Source: Rufibacter sp. DG15C (GTDB lineage Bacteria; Bacteroidota; Bacteroidia; Cytophagales; Hymenobacteraceae). From it: DNA of 64,000 nt. Shown here one piece after another: positions 44,139-53,213 of the stretch (positions within the stretch are counted from its first letter, which is position 1; every line of letters begins with the position of its first letter). The translations under genes and the position numbers were made by a program. The notes beneath the pieces were generated by a model that was not told the origin of the DNA, did no database searches, and saw only the letters and a program-made list of their open reading frames with translations. The stretch is from the NCBI RefSeq assembly GCF_001577755.1, contig NZ_CP010776.1:3720001-3784000 (forward strand), read 5' to 3'.

Positions 44139-46814
44139 ATGGGTCTGCCGAAATTCAAGACGCTTTTTATGTTCTGGCTTCTTCTCCTGTTAATTGGGGA
44201 GGATGTTGCCGGACAAGCCTTGGAAACGGGCACTCCAAAAAAAATCAGTTTCCAGTACAGCCGGGTACCTCTATCCAAAGTCTTGCAGGATTTGGAAGAC
44301 CGCTATAAGTTGCATTTCTCTTATAGCAATGAACAGGTAGATCTCTCCACTTTAGTAACGTGCAATTCCAATCCTGTTAACGTAGATAAAGCCCTAAGGC
44401 AACTCACCTCTTGTTTAAACCTTACTTACCAGATTATTGGTGACCAGGTGGTGCTTCGGCAAGACGTAGAAGCACTAGCAAACAGCACACCCAAACCCTA
44501 TACTCAAAGTATCCGGGGGAAGGTACTAGATGCGGCCATTCAAACTCCATTGGTTGGCGCTACCGTAATTCTTGCTTCTGAGACACCCATCCGTGTCGTA
44601 AGCACCCGGGATGATGGCTCCTTCCTTATTCCTAAGGTGGGCATTGGCCGGCATATCTTGCGCATCTCCTATATTGGCTACCAAGAAGCTGAAATCTCCA
44701 ACCTACTGGTGGTGGCAGGCAAAGAGGCCGTTGTAACGGCTACATTAGAAGAGAGCCTAACGCCCGGGATGGAAATTGTCATTGAGGCGGAAAGCGACAA
44801 ATCCTTGCCTCAAAATCAATTGATAGTCTCTAGTGTCCATACACTCAGAACTGATGAGATAAACAGGTTTGCCGGTTCTAGGCAGGACCCTAGCCGAATG
44901 GCTGCCAATTATGCAGGCGTCCTAAATGCCTCTGACCAACGGAATGATTTAATTGTGAGAGGTAACTCCCCTTTAGGCGTTCTATGGCGATTAGAGGGCG
45001 TTGAAATCCCTAACCCCAATCACTTTACCTTCACTCCCAATTCTGGTGGGGCCTTTAGCTTATTGAATAACAATTTGTTGGCCAGCTCAGATTTTCTGAC
45101 AGGCGCTTTTCCCGCAGAATATGGCAACCGCATAGGGGCCGTTATGGATGTGAAGATGCGCACAGGCAATAATCAAAAGTTTGAAAACACCCTGCAAATT
45201 GGATTGAATGGGTTGGAGATTGTTACCGAGGGCCCTTTGAGTAGACAATGGGGTGGTTCCTTTCTGGGAAGTATGCGGCTTTTCACTTTTCAGCCTTTAG
45301 AAAAGCTGGGAATAGATATTGGTTTCAACGGACTACCCAAATACCAGGACGGTTCCTTTAAAATAGAAATGCCTACACCCAAGGCAGGCACGTTTACCTT
45401 ATGGGGAATTGGGGGAACCAGTAACATAACAGTCATGGACTTTGACCCAGATACAACCACCTGGGGAAAAGTGCGATTTAGAACAGAACCTACCCTTACC
45501 AATAGAATGTATGCCTCGGGCTTACGGCATATCTATACCCTCACCCCAAAGACCATTTCAGAGCTCATTTTTTCAAGTTCTGGTAGTCAGGTAGAAGCTA
45601 CCACCACCGCTACCTTTAGAAACAGAACGACCAGGCTCTCCTATTATCTTCGCAACTATGAGCAACAGTATATTACCCGCTGGAACCTCACGCACAAATT
45701 TTCTCAAAAACTGCTTTTCAAGACAGGTGCCTCTTGGCAGAAGATGTACTACAACAATCAGGAGATTGTGTACTATGACTTGCGTGATGCCTATGAGATC
45801 CCATTAGATGCCCAAGGATCAGCTGCTATTTGGCAAGGATATATGCAAAGCCGTTACTCCTTCTCCCCTATGTTTGATGTTCAGGTGGGGTTGCACAGTC
45901 AGCTTTTCTCAATTGGAGGGAAATGGTCCTTAGAACCTAGAATCTCTGCCAATTACTATATAACTGATGCGCATAGGGTGTATGTAGCAGCTGGATTACA
46001 TAGCCAGACCCAGCCTTTGGTGTATTATGAATACAAATTTTTTGATCCTTCTGGGGAGCGGTTCAACCAGCCGTATAACAAGTTAGACTTCACCAGAAGC
46101 AGTCAGGTGGTGGCAGGGTATAATTATAGCATCAACACTGCTTGGCGTTTTAAGACAGAAGCTTATTACCAAAAACATTATCATGTTCCCATAAGCAAAC
46201 GCGCCGGTGAAGAAGCCTTCTCCATGGTCAACCAAGGGACGGAGTATAGTTTTGTGACTGTAGACAGTGTGGTAAGCGAAGGCTATGGCAGAAACTATGG
46301 CCTAGAACTGACCTTGGAACGATTTTTAAAAAAGGGCTTCTATGCTTTAGGCAACCTTACCTTGATGCAGTCCAGGTTCACGGGTGGGGACGGAAAAGAA
46401 CGGCCTACCACCTTCAGCGTAGGCTATATTTCTAATGTATTGCTGGGTAAGGAGTTCCAACTGGACCTGGAGAAGCGACATCTCCTATCCTTAGACCTGC
46501 GAATAAATTTCTCTGGCGGCCGAAGGTACATCCCTATTGATGAGGAAAGAACCATCAATGAGCCCACTGACAGATTGCATTATGATGTGGCCAATGCGTA
46601 CCTTCCTCAACTCAAAGACTACTTTAGGGCAGATGTAAGGCTTTCTTATCAATTGAATACTCAAAAGACCACTCATTGGATCTTTGCGGCGGCAGACAAT
46701 TTCCTCAACACCAGAAATGAGCTTTATTATAGTTGGGATTTGGAGGAGAACAAAGCTAAAATCTATTACCAATTAGGTATCTATCCTTATTTAGGGTACC
46801 GAATCCAGTTTTGA
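44139..46814 (+). CDS. STN-domain TonB-dependent receptor
   Basis: The ~891-residue receptor starts at the ATG 44139 (the longer frame opens with TTG). It has a signal peptide and an STN secretin/TonB short domain (about 28-85: KKISFQYSRVPLSKVLQDLEDRYKLHF). A carboxypeptidase-like domain (about 118-190: SIRGKVLDAAIQTPLVGATV) and a plug (SRQDPSRMAANYAGVLNASDQRNDLIVRGNSPLGVLWRLEGVEIPNPNHF) follow, then a beta-barrel ending GYRIQF. The STN domain couples to FecR-type regulators, so this is the sensory receptor of the sigma unit. Substrate unknown; no SusD follows. Confidence 0.9.
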   Translation: MGLPKFKTLFMFWLLLLLIGEDVAGQALETGTPKKISFQYSRVPLSKVLQDLEDRYKLHFSYSNEQVDLSTLVTCNSNPVNVDKALRQLTSCLNLTYQIIGDQVVLRQDVEALANSTPKPYTQSIRGKVLDAAIQTPLVGATVILASETPIRVVSTRDDGSFLIPKVGIGRHILRISYIGYQEAEISNLLVVAGKEAVVTATLEESLTPGMEIVIEAESDKSLPQNQLIVSSVHTLRTDEINRFAGSRQDPSRMAANYAGVLNASDQRNDLIVRGNSPLGVLWRLEGVEIPNPNHFTFTPNSGGAFSLLNNNLLASSDFLTGAFPAEYGNRIGAVMDVKMRTGNNQKFENTLQIGLNGLEIVTEGPLSRQWGGSFLGSMRLFTFQPLEKLGIDIGFNGLPKYQDGSFKIEMPTPKAGTFTLWGIGGTSNITVMDFDPDTTTWGKVRFRTEPTLTNRMYASGLRHIYTLTPKTISELIFSSSGSQVEATTTATFRNRTTRLSYYLRNYEQQYITRWNLTHKFSQKLLFKTGASWQKMYYNNQEIVYYDLRDAYEIPLDAQGSAAIWQGYMQSRYSFSPMFDVQVGLHSQLFSIGGKWSLEPRISANYYITDAHRVYVAAGLHSQTQPLVYYEYKFFDPSGERFNQPYNKLDFTRSSQVVAGYNYSINTAWRFKTEAYYQKHYHVPISKRAGEEAFSMVNQGTEYSFVTVDSVVSEGYGRNYGLELTLERFLKKGFYALGNLTLMQSRFTGGDGKERPTTFSVGYISNVLLGKEFQLDLEKRHLLSLDLRINFSGGRRYIPIDEERTINEPTDRLHYDVANAYLPQLKDYFRADVRLSYQLNTQKTTHWIFAAADNFLNTRNELYYSWDLEENKAKIYYQLGIYPYLGYRIQF

Positions 46815-46823
46815 TACCTTCAC

Positions 46824-48308
46824 TTATTCTTCTCGTTTTTTTAGTCGTTCTATGATTAATTCCCACAGGTGCTCATAAGGAATAATTTCTATCTCAGCAT
46901 AGGCATCACCGGGTGGATTGGTATTCTGTAGCTTAAGGCACAAATTTTCCCCTTTCTTTTGAGCCACTATGTAATCAAAATCTGCTTTCACCACTAAAGC
47001 TAGTAGCTTAAAGAAAATTCGGCTACGCTCACTAAAACTATCCTTAAAGTGTTTATGAGCATATTTCTTCAAGGCCTCCATCCTATACTCTAGTGCCTCT
47101 GTATCTAGCATATCTACATAGTAAAGCACTTGCAGAATTAAGATAGCCACATTGAATCCTTCCTTATCCTTGCTGTAACTGGGTACATTTTGGACTAGGT
47201 TTTGCCATTTAAATGGTTTGTCCCGCTGTGGAGCCACTAGATGCAAATAAGCCTCAAACAAGCTCCATCTCTCTTGGGCCATTCTGGTAATCTTCTTGAA
47301 AAAGGGGTTGCTTAACACTTTGTGCAAAACCATATGGGCAATTTCATACTGACGTGCATGCAATGCCAAGAGGGTATAGTTCTCCATAAAAGCAAACCAG
47401 TTATTACTGGACGGGTTAAAAGAAGCCTCATACTGGCTCGCCAATCTTATGCCCTCCTCTAGCTTTTTGGCTCTTAAGTGGGCATATACCTGTATAAACT
47501 TGTTATACCTATGGTCAAACCGTTCAGCATTCACTTTTTTGGATTGAAGCAACTCCTCTGAAGCATTGGTCAGTTCTACTATTTCATGGAAGTTACCAGA
47601 GAGTTCCTGTGCCCAAATGGAGAGAAGGTAGTAATAGTCAAACGTAGGGTACGATTGTGCCTGCAACCATAATTCTTCTAACCTCTTTAAAACAGATTCA
47701 ACTTTTGCCAGGTGGTTTTTTCTGGCAGATATGGAATGATTTAGCTCTACTTTAGACTCAAGAAACAACCGCTCAGCTTCTTGGTCGGCTGATAGGATTG
47801 GAACCAGTTCTTTGAGTTGCTCATTTACCTTGTAAAAAAGAGTACGTTCGCCTAAGTGGGTATAAGTATGAAGCAGGGACCTTAAGGCCAAGGAAGCTAT
47901 ATCATTAAAATCATAGTCTTGAGCTGTAGCTAGCACTTGCCTTAAGAGAGGCAATGATAAATCATAGGCCCCTGAGTTGATGAGCACTCTGGCTTGGTAT
48001 AATTTGGCCAAACACTCCTGCTCCAAAGTATGAGAGCTCTTGATGCTATTCCCCTGGAAATCAAGAAAGAATAATTGATTCATCAATTTCTTCCTTAACC
48101 TTGACTTCACCATTTTAAAAGCAGCAGTAGAACTGTCTTCTGGATAAAGGAGAGACAAGGCATCTTCTTCACTTTTGATGAGGCCATTGGCTAAACCATC
48201 AAAAAGAAGCCACTCCTTGTTAGGACGCTTCAGTTTAAAATTCAATAGCTGAGAATCAGACGCTCCCCGTTTTTGAATAATCTGTACCAGTTTTTTCAGC
48301 TCTTCCAT
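46824..48308 (-). CDS. Helical-repeat (TPR-like) protein of unknown function
   Basis: The 494-residue, all-helical protein has no signal or membrane segment. It begins MEELKKLVQIIQKRG and carries SLLYPEDSSTAAFKMVKSRLRKKL at about residues 52-75, matching ERLYPEDSNTVAYYALRKRLMQQL of the 503-residue protein at 1250-2761. The rest (GAYDLSLPLLRQVLATAQDY, RLFLESKVELNHSI) looks like degenerate TPRs. It converges on the STN receptor with a 9-bp gap. The function is unknown. Confidence 0.77.
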   Translation of the reverse strand: MEELKKLVQIIQKRGASDSQLLNFKLKRPNKEWLLFDGLANGLIKSEEDALSLLYPEDSSTAAFKMVKSRLRKKLMNQLFFLDFQGNSIKSSHTLEQECLAKLYQARVLINSGAYDLSLPLLRQVLATAQDYDFNDIASLALRSLLHTYTHLGERTLFYKVNEQLKELVPILSADQEAERLFLESKVELNHSISARKNHLAKVESVLKRLEELWLQAQSYPTFDYYYLLSIWAQELSGNFHEIVELTNASEELLQSKKVNAERFDHRYNKFIQVYAHLRAKKLEEGIRLASQYEASFNPSSNNWFAFMENYTLLALHARQYEIAHMVLHKVLSNPFFKKITRMAQERWSLFEAYLHLVAPQRDKPFKWQNLVQNVPSYSKDKEGFNVAILILQVLYYVDMLDTEALEYRMEALKKYAHKHFKDSFSERSRIFFKLLALVVKADFDYIVAQKKGENLCLKLQNTNPPGDAYAEIEIIPYEHLWELIIERLKKREE

Positions 48309-48550
48309 TTGCTTCTTGTATTTTCTTATACATGGTAAATTGGGAACTTCAGACCTTAGTAATTACTTTGTATAAGATTTAACAAAATAAGAATCAAACA
48401 CTTGGTTACAATTTACTAAATTAAGGTCTATTATTTGATATCAAAATCCTTTTAGAAAGGCAATTACAAGGGCTTACTGTTAATTATCATAATTATGCCC
48501 ATAATTTTGCTAGTTACCAAACACAACATCCTTTCCTTTTATTGAGTACA

Positions 48551-48572
48551 TATATCATTCATCTTTGATATA
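48551..48572. promoter_or_regulatory. Inverted repeat with -7-like element upstream of small gene
   Basis: TATATC and GATATA flank ATTCATCTTT, forming a short inverted repeat; CATCTTTG inside it is one mismatch from TAnnTTTG. It lies 22-43 nt before the small ORF. This may be the promoter and a control site. Confidence 0.35.
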
Positions 48573-48593
48573 GACAAATAAATAAAACGAAAC

Positions 48594-48803
48594 ATGGTAG
48601 AATTATTAATTGCTCTGCTCTTACAATTAGGCCTGTTGACAGGTGGCACCGCTCAAAAACAAACCAATAACACTTCCTCTACTAGCACCAATACCACCCA
48701 AACTACTAACACCAATACTACTGGTGATACAACAAATGATTCTGAAGAATCTGAAGGCACTGAAAGTTATGGTGGCACGGGTACCTGGGATAACAAAGAC
48801 TAA
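48594..48803 (+). CDS. Small Thr/Asn-rich protein with hydrophobic N-terminus
   Basis: The 69-residue product has a hydrophobic N-terminus (MVELLIALLLQLGLLTGG) that could be a signal or anchor, followed by a Thr/Asn/Ser-rich tail and an acidic end (SEESEGTESYGGTGTWDNKD). The composition resembles a tethered or secreted low-complexity peptide. A terminator-like hairpin follows 8 nt after the stop and a promoter-like site lies upstream, which supports a real gene. No family is recognised. Confidence 0.5.
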   Translation: MVELLIALLLQLGLLTGGTAQKQTNNTSSTSTNTTQTTNTNTTGDTTNDSEESEGTESYGGTGTWDNKD

Positions 48804-48811
48804 TCAAGGAG

Positions 48812-48842
48812 AGCGGGCCTTCCCCACCGTCCGCTTTCTTTA
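48812..48842 (+). terminator. Rho-independent terminator of the small gene
   Basis: AGCGGGC and GTCCGCT (one G-U pair) form a 7-bp stem around a C-rich loop, followed by TTCTTTATT. Confidence 0.6.
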
Positions 48843-48916
48843 TTCTATCTATTCTGTACCCTTAATTTGAATCAAGTTTTGTAATATTGAGCAGGGCATC
48901 CATGCATCTGCAATCA

Positions 48917-50641
48917 ATGAAAAAACTTCTTTCCTTAGGCTTACTCTGGTTGCTTTTGTACCAGCTGGCCTGTACTTCTTCCTCTAATAAAGAAACACCT
49001 CTCCGGATCAGGCTCCCCCACGATCCAGAATCATTGCATCCGCTAAGCTACGGCAATGCACACGCGCTGCAACTTATCAACCTTATTTATCAAAGCCTAC
49101 TTACGGTAGAGATAGGGTCCAAAGAAATACAACCTTTGTTGGCTAAAGGCCTCCCGGTTGTCAAGATAGAGGATAGCCTATCCTATTTTACTTATCAAAT
49201 AAGGCCAGAGGCTAGATGGGATGATGGCAGACAAGTAACAGCGTTAGACGTTGCCTTTTCACTTAAACTCCTATACAGCCCTTTGCTTGACAATGAGCGT
49301 TGGCGTGCGCAGTATCATTTCATTAAGGATTTACAGCTATCAAAGGAGGATCCGTTAGCCTTTGCCATTGTATGTTCTGGTTATACGCCAGAAATGAAAC
49401 TGCTTACGGGAGACTTTTTTGTGTTGCCAGCGCATAAATTCGACGCAAAAGGCAGATTGGCAGATTTTTCTCTTCCGTTGCTAAAAAGTAAGTATGACTC
49501 ACTAGCCAGCAGCCCCGAATTTAAAGCACTTGCCCAAGAAATAAGTCATCCTAGAATGGCCAGAGACACGGCCTGGGTGCGGGGCAGTGGTCCTTATAAG
49601 TTAGTATCTTGGAACAATGGGCAATACCTCACCCTTGCCAAAAAGAAAGAGTGGTGGGGAGATGCACTACAAGCTACCTCGCCCTCCTATAAAGCCAATC
49701 CGCAAACCATCCAATTTCAGATATTGGAAGACAATGCAGCAGCGGCACTGGCCTTGAAAGCCAAACAGATTGATGTGATGGACAATATCCCTTTGCCAAG
49801 TTTTCAGGAAATGGAAAAGGATGCCGACTTCAAAAAGCACTTTTCACTTTTCACGGCGCCAACCTTTGACTTGGTATTTCTAGGGATGAATGGAGATTCC
49901 CAGAAATTGCATGATAAAACCACGAGGCAAGCTTTAAGCCGCTTGGTGAACATTCCTGTGATCATAAAAAATGTACAGGGAGGATTTGCAAACCCGACAG
50001 TGGGGATGGTACACCCAGAGGAAAAACATTATTACAATGCCTCCCTGGCACCTATCACGTTTAACTTGACACAAGCCCAAGAACTCTTAAAGAAAGCCGG
50101 TTGGCAAAAAAACGAGGACGGTTGGTTCAAGGATAATGGCAAAGAAAAACTAAAACTGAAACTTTCCCTCATGTACAGAGGCGGCAATTCTGAATTTGAG
50201 AGCATAGCCCTGCTGTTTCAGCAAAACGCTAAGGCCATAGGCATTCCAGTCTCCTTACAGGGAATTGAGAGTAGCCAAATTACCCAGAGGCTTCAAGAGC
50301 GCGCCTATGACCTGTATATAAGAACCTTTGTGGGCAACCCTTTCTCTTACAACCTTATGCCCATACTGCATACGTCCAGCAGTGGCGCAGATGGCGGGAA
50401 TGTTACATCCTTCGGGAACGCAACTACAGATCAACTTTTAGAAAAGATTGCCAAGGAAGACGCACGAGAAAGCAAAGCCATTTTGTTAAAGCAGTTGCAG
50501 GAAGAAATGCAGAAGGAAAGCAACATGGTGTTTCTTTATTTTCAGCAGAACAAAATAGCCGTTTCTACCAGAGTGGATTCAGTGATCATTTCTAGCCTAA
50601 AGCCAGGTTATGATTTGCCAAAGTTTGTCTTAAAAAAATAA
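48917..50641 (+). CDS. ABC importer peptide/solute-binding lipoprotein
   Basis: The 574-residue protein is of the SBP_bac_5 family (DppA/OppA type). It starts at ATG 48917 with a lipoprotein signal (LLWLLLYQLACTSSS). The mature part has LRIRLPHDPESLHPLSYGNAHALQLINLIYQSLLT, YQIRPEARWDDGRQVTALDVAFSLKLLYSPL and GSGPYKLVSWNNGQYLTLAKK, typical of family 5 binding proteins, and a C-terminal PIYLFYQQN-like segment (NMVFLYFQQNKIAVS). It captures a peptide or similar ligand for the permeases encoded next. Confidence 0.92.
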   Translation: MKKLLSLGLLWLLLYQLACTSSSNKETPLRIRLPHDPESLHPLSYGNAHALQLINLIYQSLLTVEIGSKEIQPLLAKGLPVVKIEDSLSYFTYQIRPEARWDDGRQVTALDVAFSLKLLYSPLLDNERWRAQYHFIKDLQLSKEDPLAFAIVCSGYTPEMKLLTGDFFVLPAHKFDAKGRLADFSLPLLKSKYDSLASSPEFKALAQEISHPRMARDTAWVRGSGPYKLVSWNNGQYLTLAKKKEWWGDALQATSPSYKANPQTIQFQILEDNAAAALALKAKQIDVMDNIPLPSFQEMEKDADFKKHFSLFTAPTFDLVFLGMNGDSQKLHDKTTRQALSRLVNIPVIIKNVQGGFANPTVGMVHPEEKHYYNASLAPITFNLTQAQELLKKAGWQKNEDGWFKDNGKEKLKLKLSLMYRGGNSEFESIALLFQQNAKAIGIPVSLQGIESSQITQRLQERAYDLYIRTFVGNPFSYNLMPILHTSSSGADGGNVTSFGNATTDQLLEKIAKEDARESKAILLKQLQEEMQKESNMVFLYFQQNKIAVSTRVDSVIISSLKPGYDLPKFVLKK

Positions 50642-50644
50642 GGC

Positions 50645-52006
50645 ATGCCTCTGAAGCGTCTGTTCCTAAAGCTTGCTGGACTGGCACTAGCCATTTGGGG
50701 AACCGTCACTGCGCTATTCTTTTTAAGCCAGCTGGTGCCCGCCTTTCATTCTCCTAAAGGGATGTCAGAGGTAGATGCTGCGGTTTATGGAAATTCATCT
50801 TCTTTAATAAGGCAACAGGTTAAAGACCAATATCAACAAAGGATGGGCTACCACCTACCCTTGTTTTACTTTAGCATAAAGCCCTATGGAATAGAAAAAG
50901 GGGAACAATTACATCAACATCAACCTACTACCCTTATTCCATTTAGCGGCAAGGCCACATTATGGCATGGTGAAAAAGCGACAGACAATTTCTTGAAGGA
51001 ATGGAGGCTAGCCACTCCAGAAATAAGCGCCTTACCTCAAGGAAGGGTGAAAATTAAAGAGTTATCACAACTATTAAATGGATGGGTTAACAGTCAAACT
51101 CCATCAAAAAAGAGAGAATTAGAAGCCCAGTTTTTGCTTAATTCCCAGAAAACAGGCCAAAAACGATTGACTTCTTTAGCTAAGGCCTGGCAGGATCTTC
51201 TTGCTGATTCATCTCCTGTCTGGTATTATCTACCCATTCTGCATTGGGAAGGCTCCAACAACCAATACAACAGATGGATAAAGGAAATATTCTCTGGTGA
51301 CCTTGGAATCTCAGCCAAGGACTACAGACCTGTCACTGATAAAGTCTTGGAATCCCTACAAGTGTCGGCTGCCATTGGATTGCCTGGTTTGGCTATCGCC
51401 ATCTTATTTTCTTTGGGAGTAGGATTTTGGTTGAGTATACCCAAGAAAACTATTCTAAAAAGTAGCGTTACTCAGCTCTTGTATGTCTTGGACAGCTTGC
51501 CCGGTTTTATGATAACCTTAGGATTTTTTGCATTGTATCTTACTCTAGGAGGGGATTTGTCTTCCAACTACATGGGAGAGTCGCTGGCATTTTCGGGGGT
51601 TACAAGCTTAGGGAGTTTCTGCGTAGCCATGTTTCTACTACCCTACCTCACGCTGTTTTTTCATCAAAGCATCCTTCAAGAACAGAGTAAACTGTATTTA
51701 AGAACAGCTTTGGCGAAGGGACTGTCCTATCATGAGGTCCTACTCATCCACGCAATTCCTAATGCCATTGCTTCTGCTGTTGTAGTGGTGGCAGATATTC
51801 TGGCAAGTCTAATAGCGGGGGTTCTCATAGTAGAAGTTACCTTTTCTTTACCAGGCACAGGTAGTCTGTTAGCGCAGTCCTTGTTGACGCAGGATTTTCC
51901 CACAGTGATAGGGCTCACTGTATTCCTACTTGTGTTCAGAACAGTTCTTATGTGGTTGGCAGATATTACCAATGCCCTGCTAGATCCTAGAAAGCGAACT
52001 ATATAA
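50645..52006 (+). CDS. ABC importer permease, DppB type, with a large insert
   Basis: The 453-residue permease has a first membrane helix at about 9-31 and a long non-membrane region to about residue 225, followed by the binding-protein-dependent permease core with five more helices. The EAA-loop-like segment SKLYLRTALAKGLSYHEVLLIHAIPNAI (about 348-375) contacts the ATPase. Typical DppB is about 300-340 residues, so about 100-150 extra residues sit in the periplasmic loop. That insert contains, in frame, a 37-nt copy of the 38-nt palindrome (FLLNSQKTGQKR, about residues 162-173). It starts 4 bp after the binding-protein stop. Confidence 0.9.
   Translation: MPLKRLFLKLAGLALAIWGTVTALFFLSQLVPAFHSPKGMSEVDAAVYGNSSSLIRQQVKDQYQQRMGYHLPLFYFSIKPYGIEKGEQLHQHQPTTLIPFSGKATLWHGEKATDNFLKEWRLATPEISALPQGRVKIKELSQLLNGWVNSQTPSKKRELEAQFLLNSQKTGQKRLTSLAKAWQDLLADSSPVWYYLPILHWEGSNNQYNRWIKEIFSGDLGISAKDYRPVTDKVLESLQVSAAIGLPGLAIAILFSLGVGFWLSIPKKTILKSSVTQLLYVLDSLPGFMITLGFFALYLTLGGDLSSNYMGESLAFSGVTSLGSFCVAMFLLPYLTLFFHQSILQEQSKLYLRTALAKGLSYHEVLLIHAIPNAIASAVVVVADILASLIAGVLIVEVTFSLPGTGSLLAQSLLTQDFPTVIGLTVFLLVFRTVLMWLADITNALLDPRKRTI
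51129..51165. repeat. 37-nt palindrome family copy inside a coding region
   Basis: Left arm AGTTTTTGCTTAATT and perfect right arm CAGGCCAAAAACG; one base shorter than the other copies (a G missing in the left arm). It is read in frame within the large periplasmic insert of the permease. Confidence 0.72.
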
Positions 52007-53049
52007 TGGCAATTACCTTATCCAAAGCTCCAATGAAAGCGAAGAAGTCATGGCCATTATTATTGGCTATTGCTTGGATGAGTGCCTCCACGTTAATTGC
52101 CATCAGCCCCATTCCACCTAACTCCCTAAACGCGCATCCAGAAAAAGCATTTTTATACCCTTTTCAAAACTCACTGAATTGGTTAGGGACAGACCAGCTA
52201 GGAAGAGATCTTTTGTGGTATCTATTTGCAAGCGCTAAGACGGCTTGGATGCTAACTTTCCCGCCGTTGATAGGGGCCACAGTCATTGGGTTACTGATTG
52301 GAAGCCTTTCGGCTTACTTCGCTAAAAAACCTTTGCGTATCCGGATTACTTCCCTGCTTTTACTTATTGTAACTAGCATATTTATAATCACACTCATCTA
52401 CATTCAAATTAATTGGATAGTGACTTCACCCTTAGGTCCAACTTCCTTTTGGTTAATGGCAGCAAGCATGTTGTTGATACTATTTAGTGTCTACCAATTA
52501 ATTAGAAAATACCACACTAAACAAGATTCCAGGAACAGCTTAGATATTCCCGTAGATGATTTCTTACAGAGAATAATGGACCTTTGGACCACCTTCCCTA
52601 AACTGTTGCTACTATTGTTGTTGTCTGCCTTGGCTGCACCTTCCTTGTGGAGTATGGGATTCTGGATTTTGGTAACTTATTGGGTACTACCGGCCCGCCT
52701 ATCAAGAGCCCAAATACTGCAAATTAGTAACGAACCTTTCTTTGAAGCCGGCCGAGCATTGGGTCTTCCTAAATCACGATTGTTGCTCCAGTACCTTTGG
52801 CCATCTATGAAAAGGCCGTTAATCACCAACTTTTGTTTTAACGCTTCTGGCTTGCTAGGCATTGGGTCTACGTTAGCATTCATAGGGATAGGGCTTCCGG
52901 CAGATGTACCTTCATGGGGCAAGATGTTTGCCTTAAGCAGATATTCTCTGGAAAGCTGGTGGCTTTTACTATTTCCAGCTATTCTTTTGATCGGTTCTAT
53001 TTTAAGCCTTCAAACTCTTGGGGCTAATTATTCAAAAACCAAAGTCTAA
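52006..53049 (+). CDS. ABC importer permease, DppC type
   Basis: The 347-residue membrane protein has an N-terminal helix (ALLLAIAWMSASTLIAI), then LNWLGTDQLGRDLLWYLFASAKTA (the GTDxxGRD motif of DppC/OppC) and a permease core. The late EAA segment is EPFFEAGRALGLPKSRLLLQYLWPSMKRPL. The initiating A overlaps the last base of the upstream stop codon (TAATG), showing translational coupling. No ATP-binding subunit gene (DppD/DppF) follows before the integration site, so the ATPases must be elsewhere or lost. Confidence 0.92.
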   Translation: MAITLSKAPMKAKKSWPLLLAIAWMSASTLIAISPIPPNSLNAHPEKAFLYPFQNSLNWLGTDQLGRDLLWYLFASAKTAWMLTFPPLIGATVIGLLIGSLSAYFAKKPLRIRITSLLLLIVTSIFIITLIYIQINWIVTSPLGPTSFWLMAASMLLILFSVYQLIRKYHTKQDSRNSLDIPVDDFLQRIMDLWTTFPKLLLLLLLSALAAPSLWSMGFWILVTYWVLPARLSRAQILQISNEPFFEAGRALGLPKSRLLLQYLWPSMKRPLITNFCFNASGLLGIGSTLAFIGIGLPADVPSWGKMFALSRYSLESWWLLLFPAILLIGSILSLQTLGANYSKTKV

Positions 53050-53199
53050 GCTCCGTTACAGATCATAAATCATTTCCTTACAACTCAATTCATAACTAAG
53101 CCTTTAAGGCATGTTTACTTTATAAAGTGCAGAGGCTTGTATGTTTTATCCAAGTTATAATTTTCACATTGTTTCCTTTTTCCCAGATCAAGGCCTCCT

Positions 53200-53207
53200 T
53201 ACTTTTG
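53200..53207 (+). promoter_or_regulatory. -7-like promoter element of an RNA candidate
   Basis: TACTTTTG fits the TAnnTTTG consensus. The nearest TTG (53169) is 28 nt upstream, longer than usual, so only the -7 part is well supported. Confidence 0.4.
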
Positions 53208-53213
53208 TAACAG

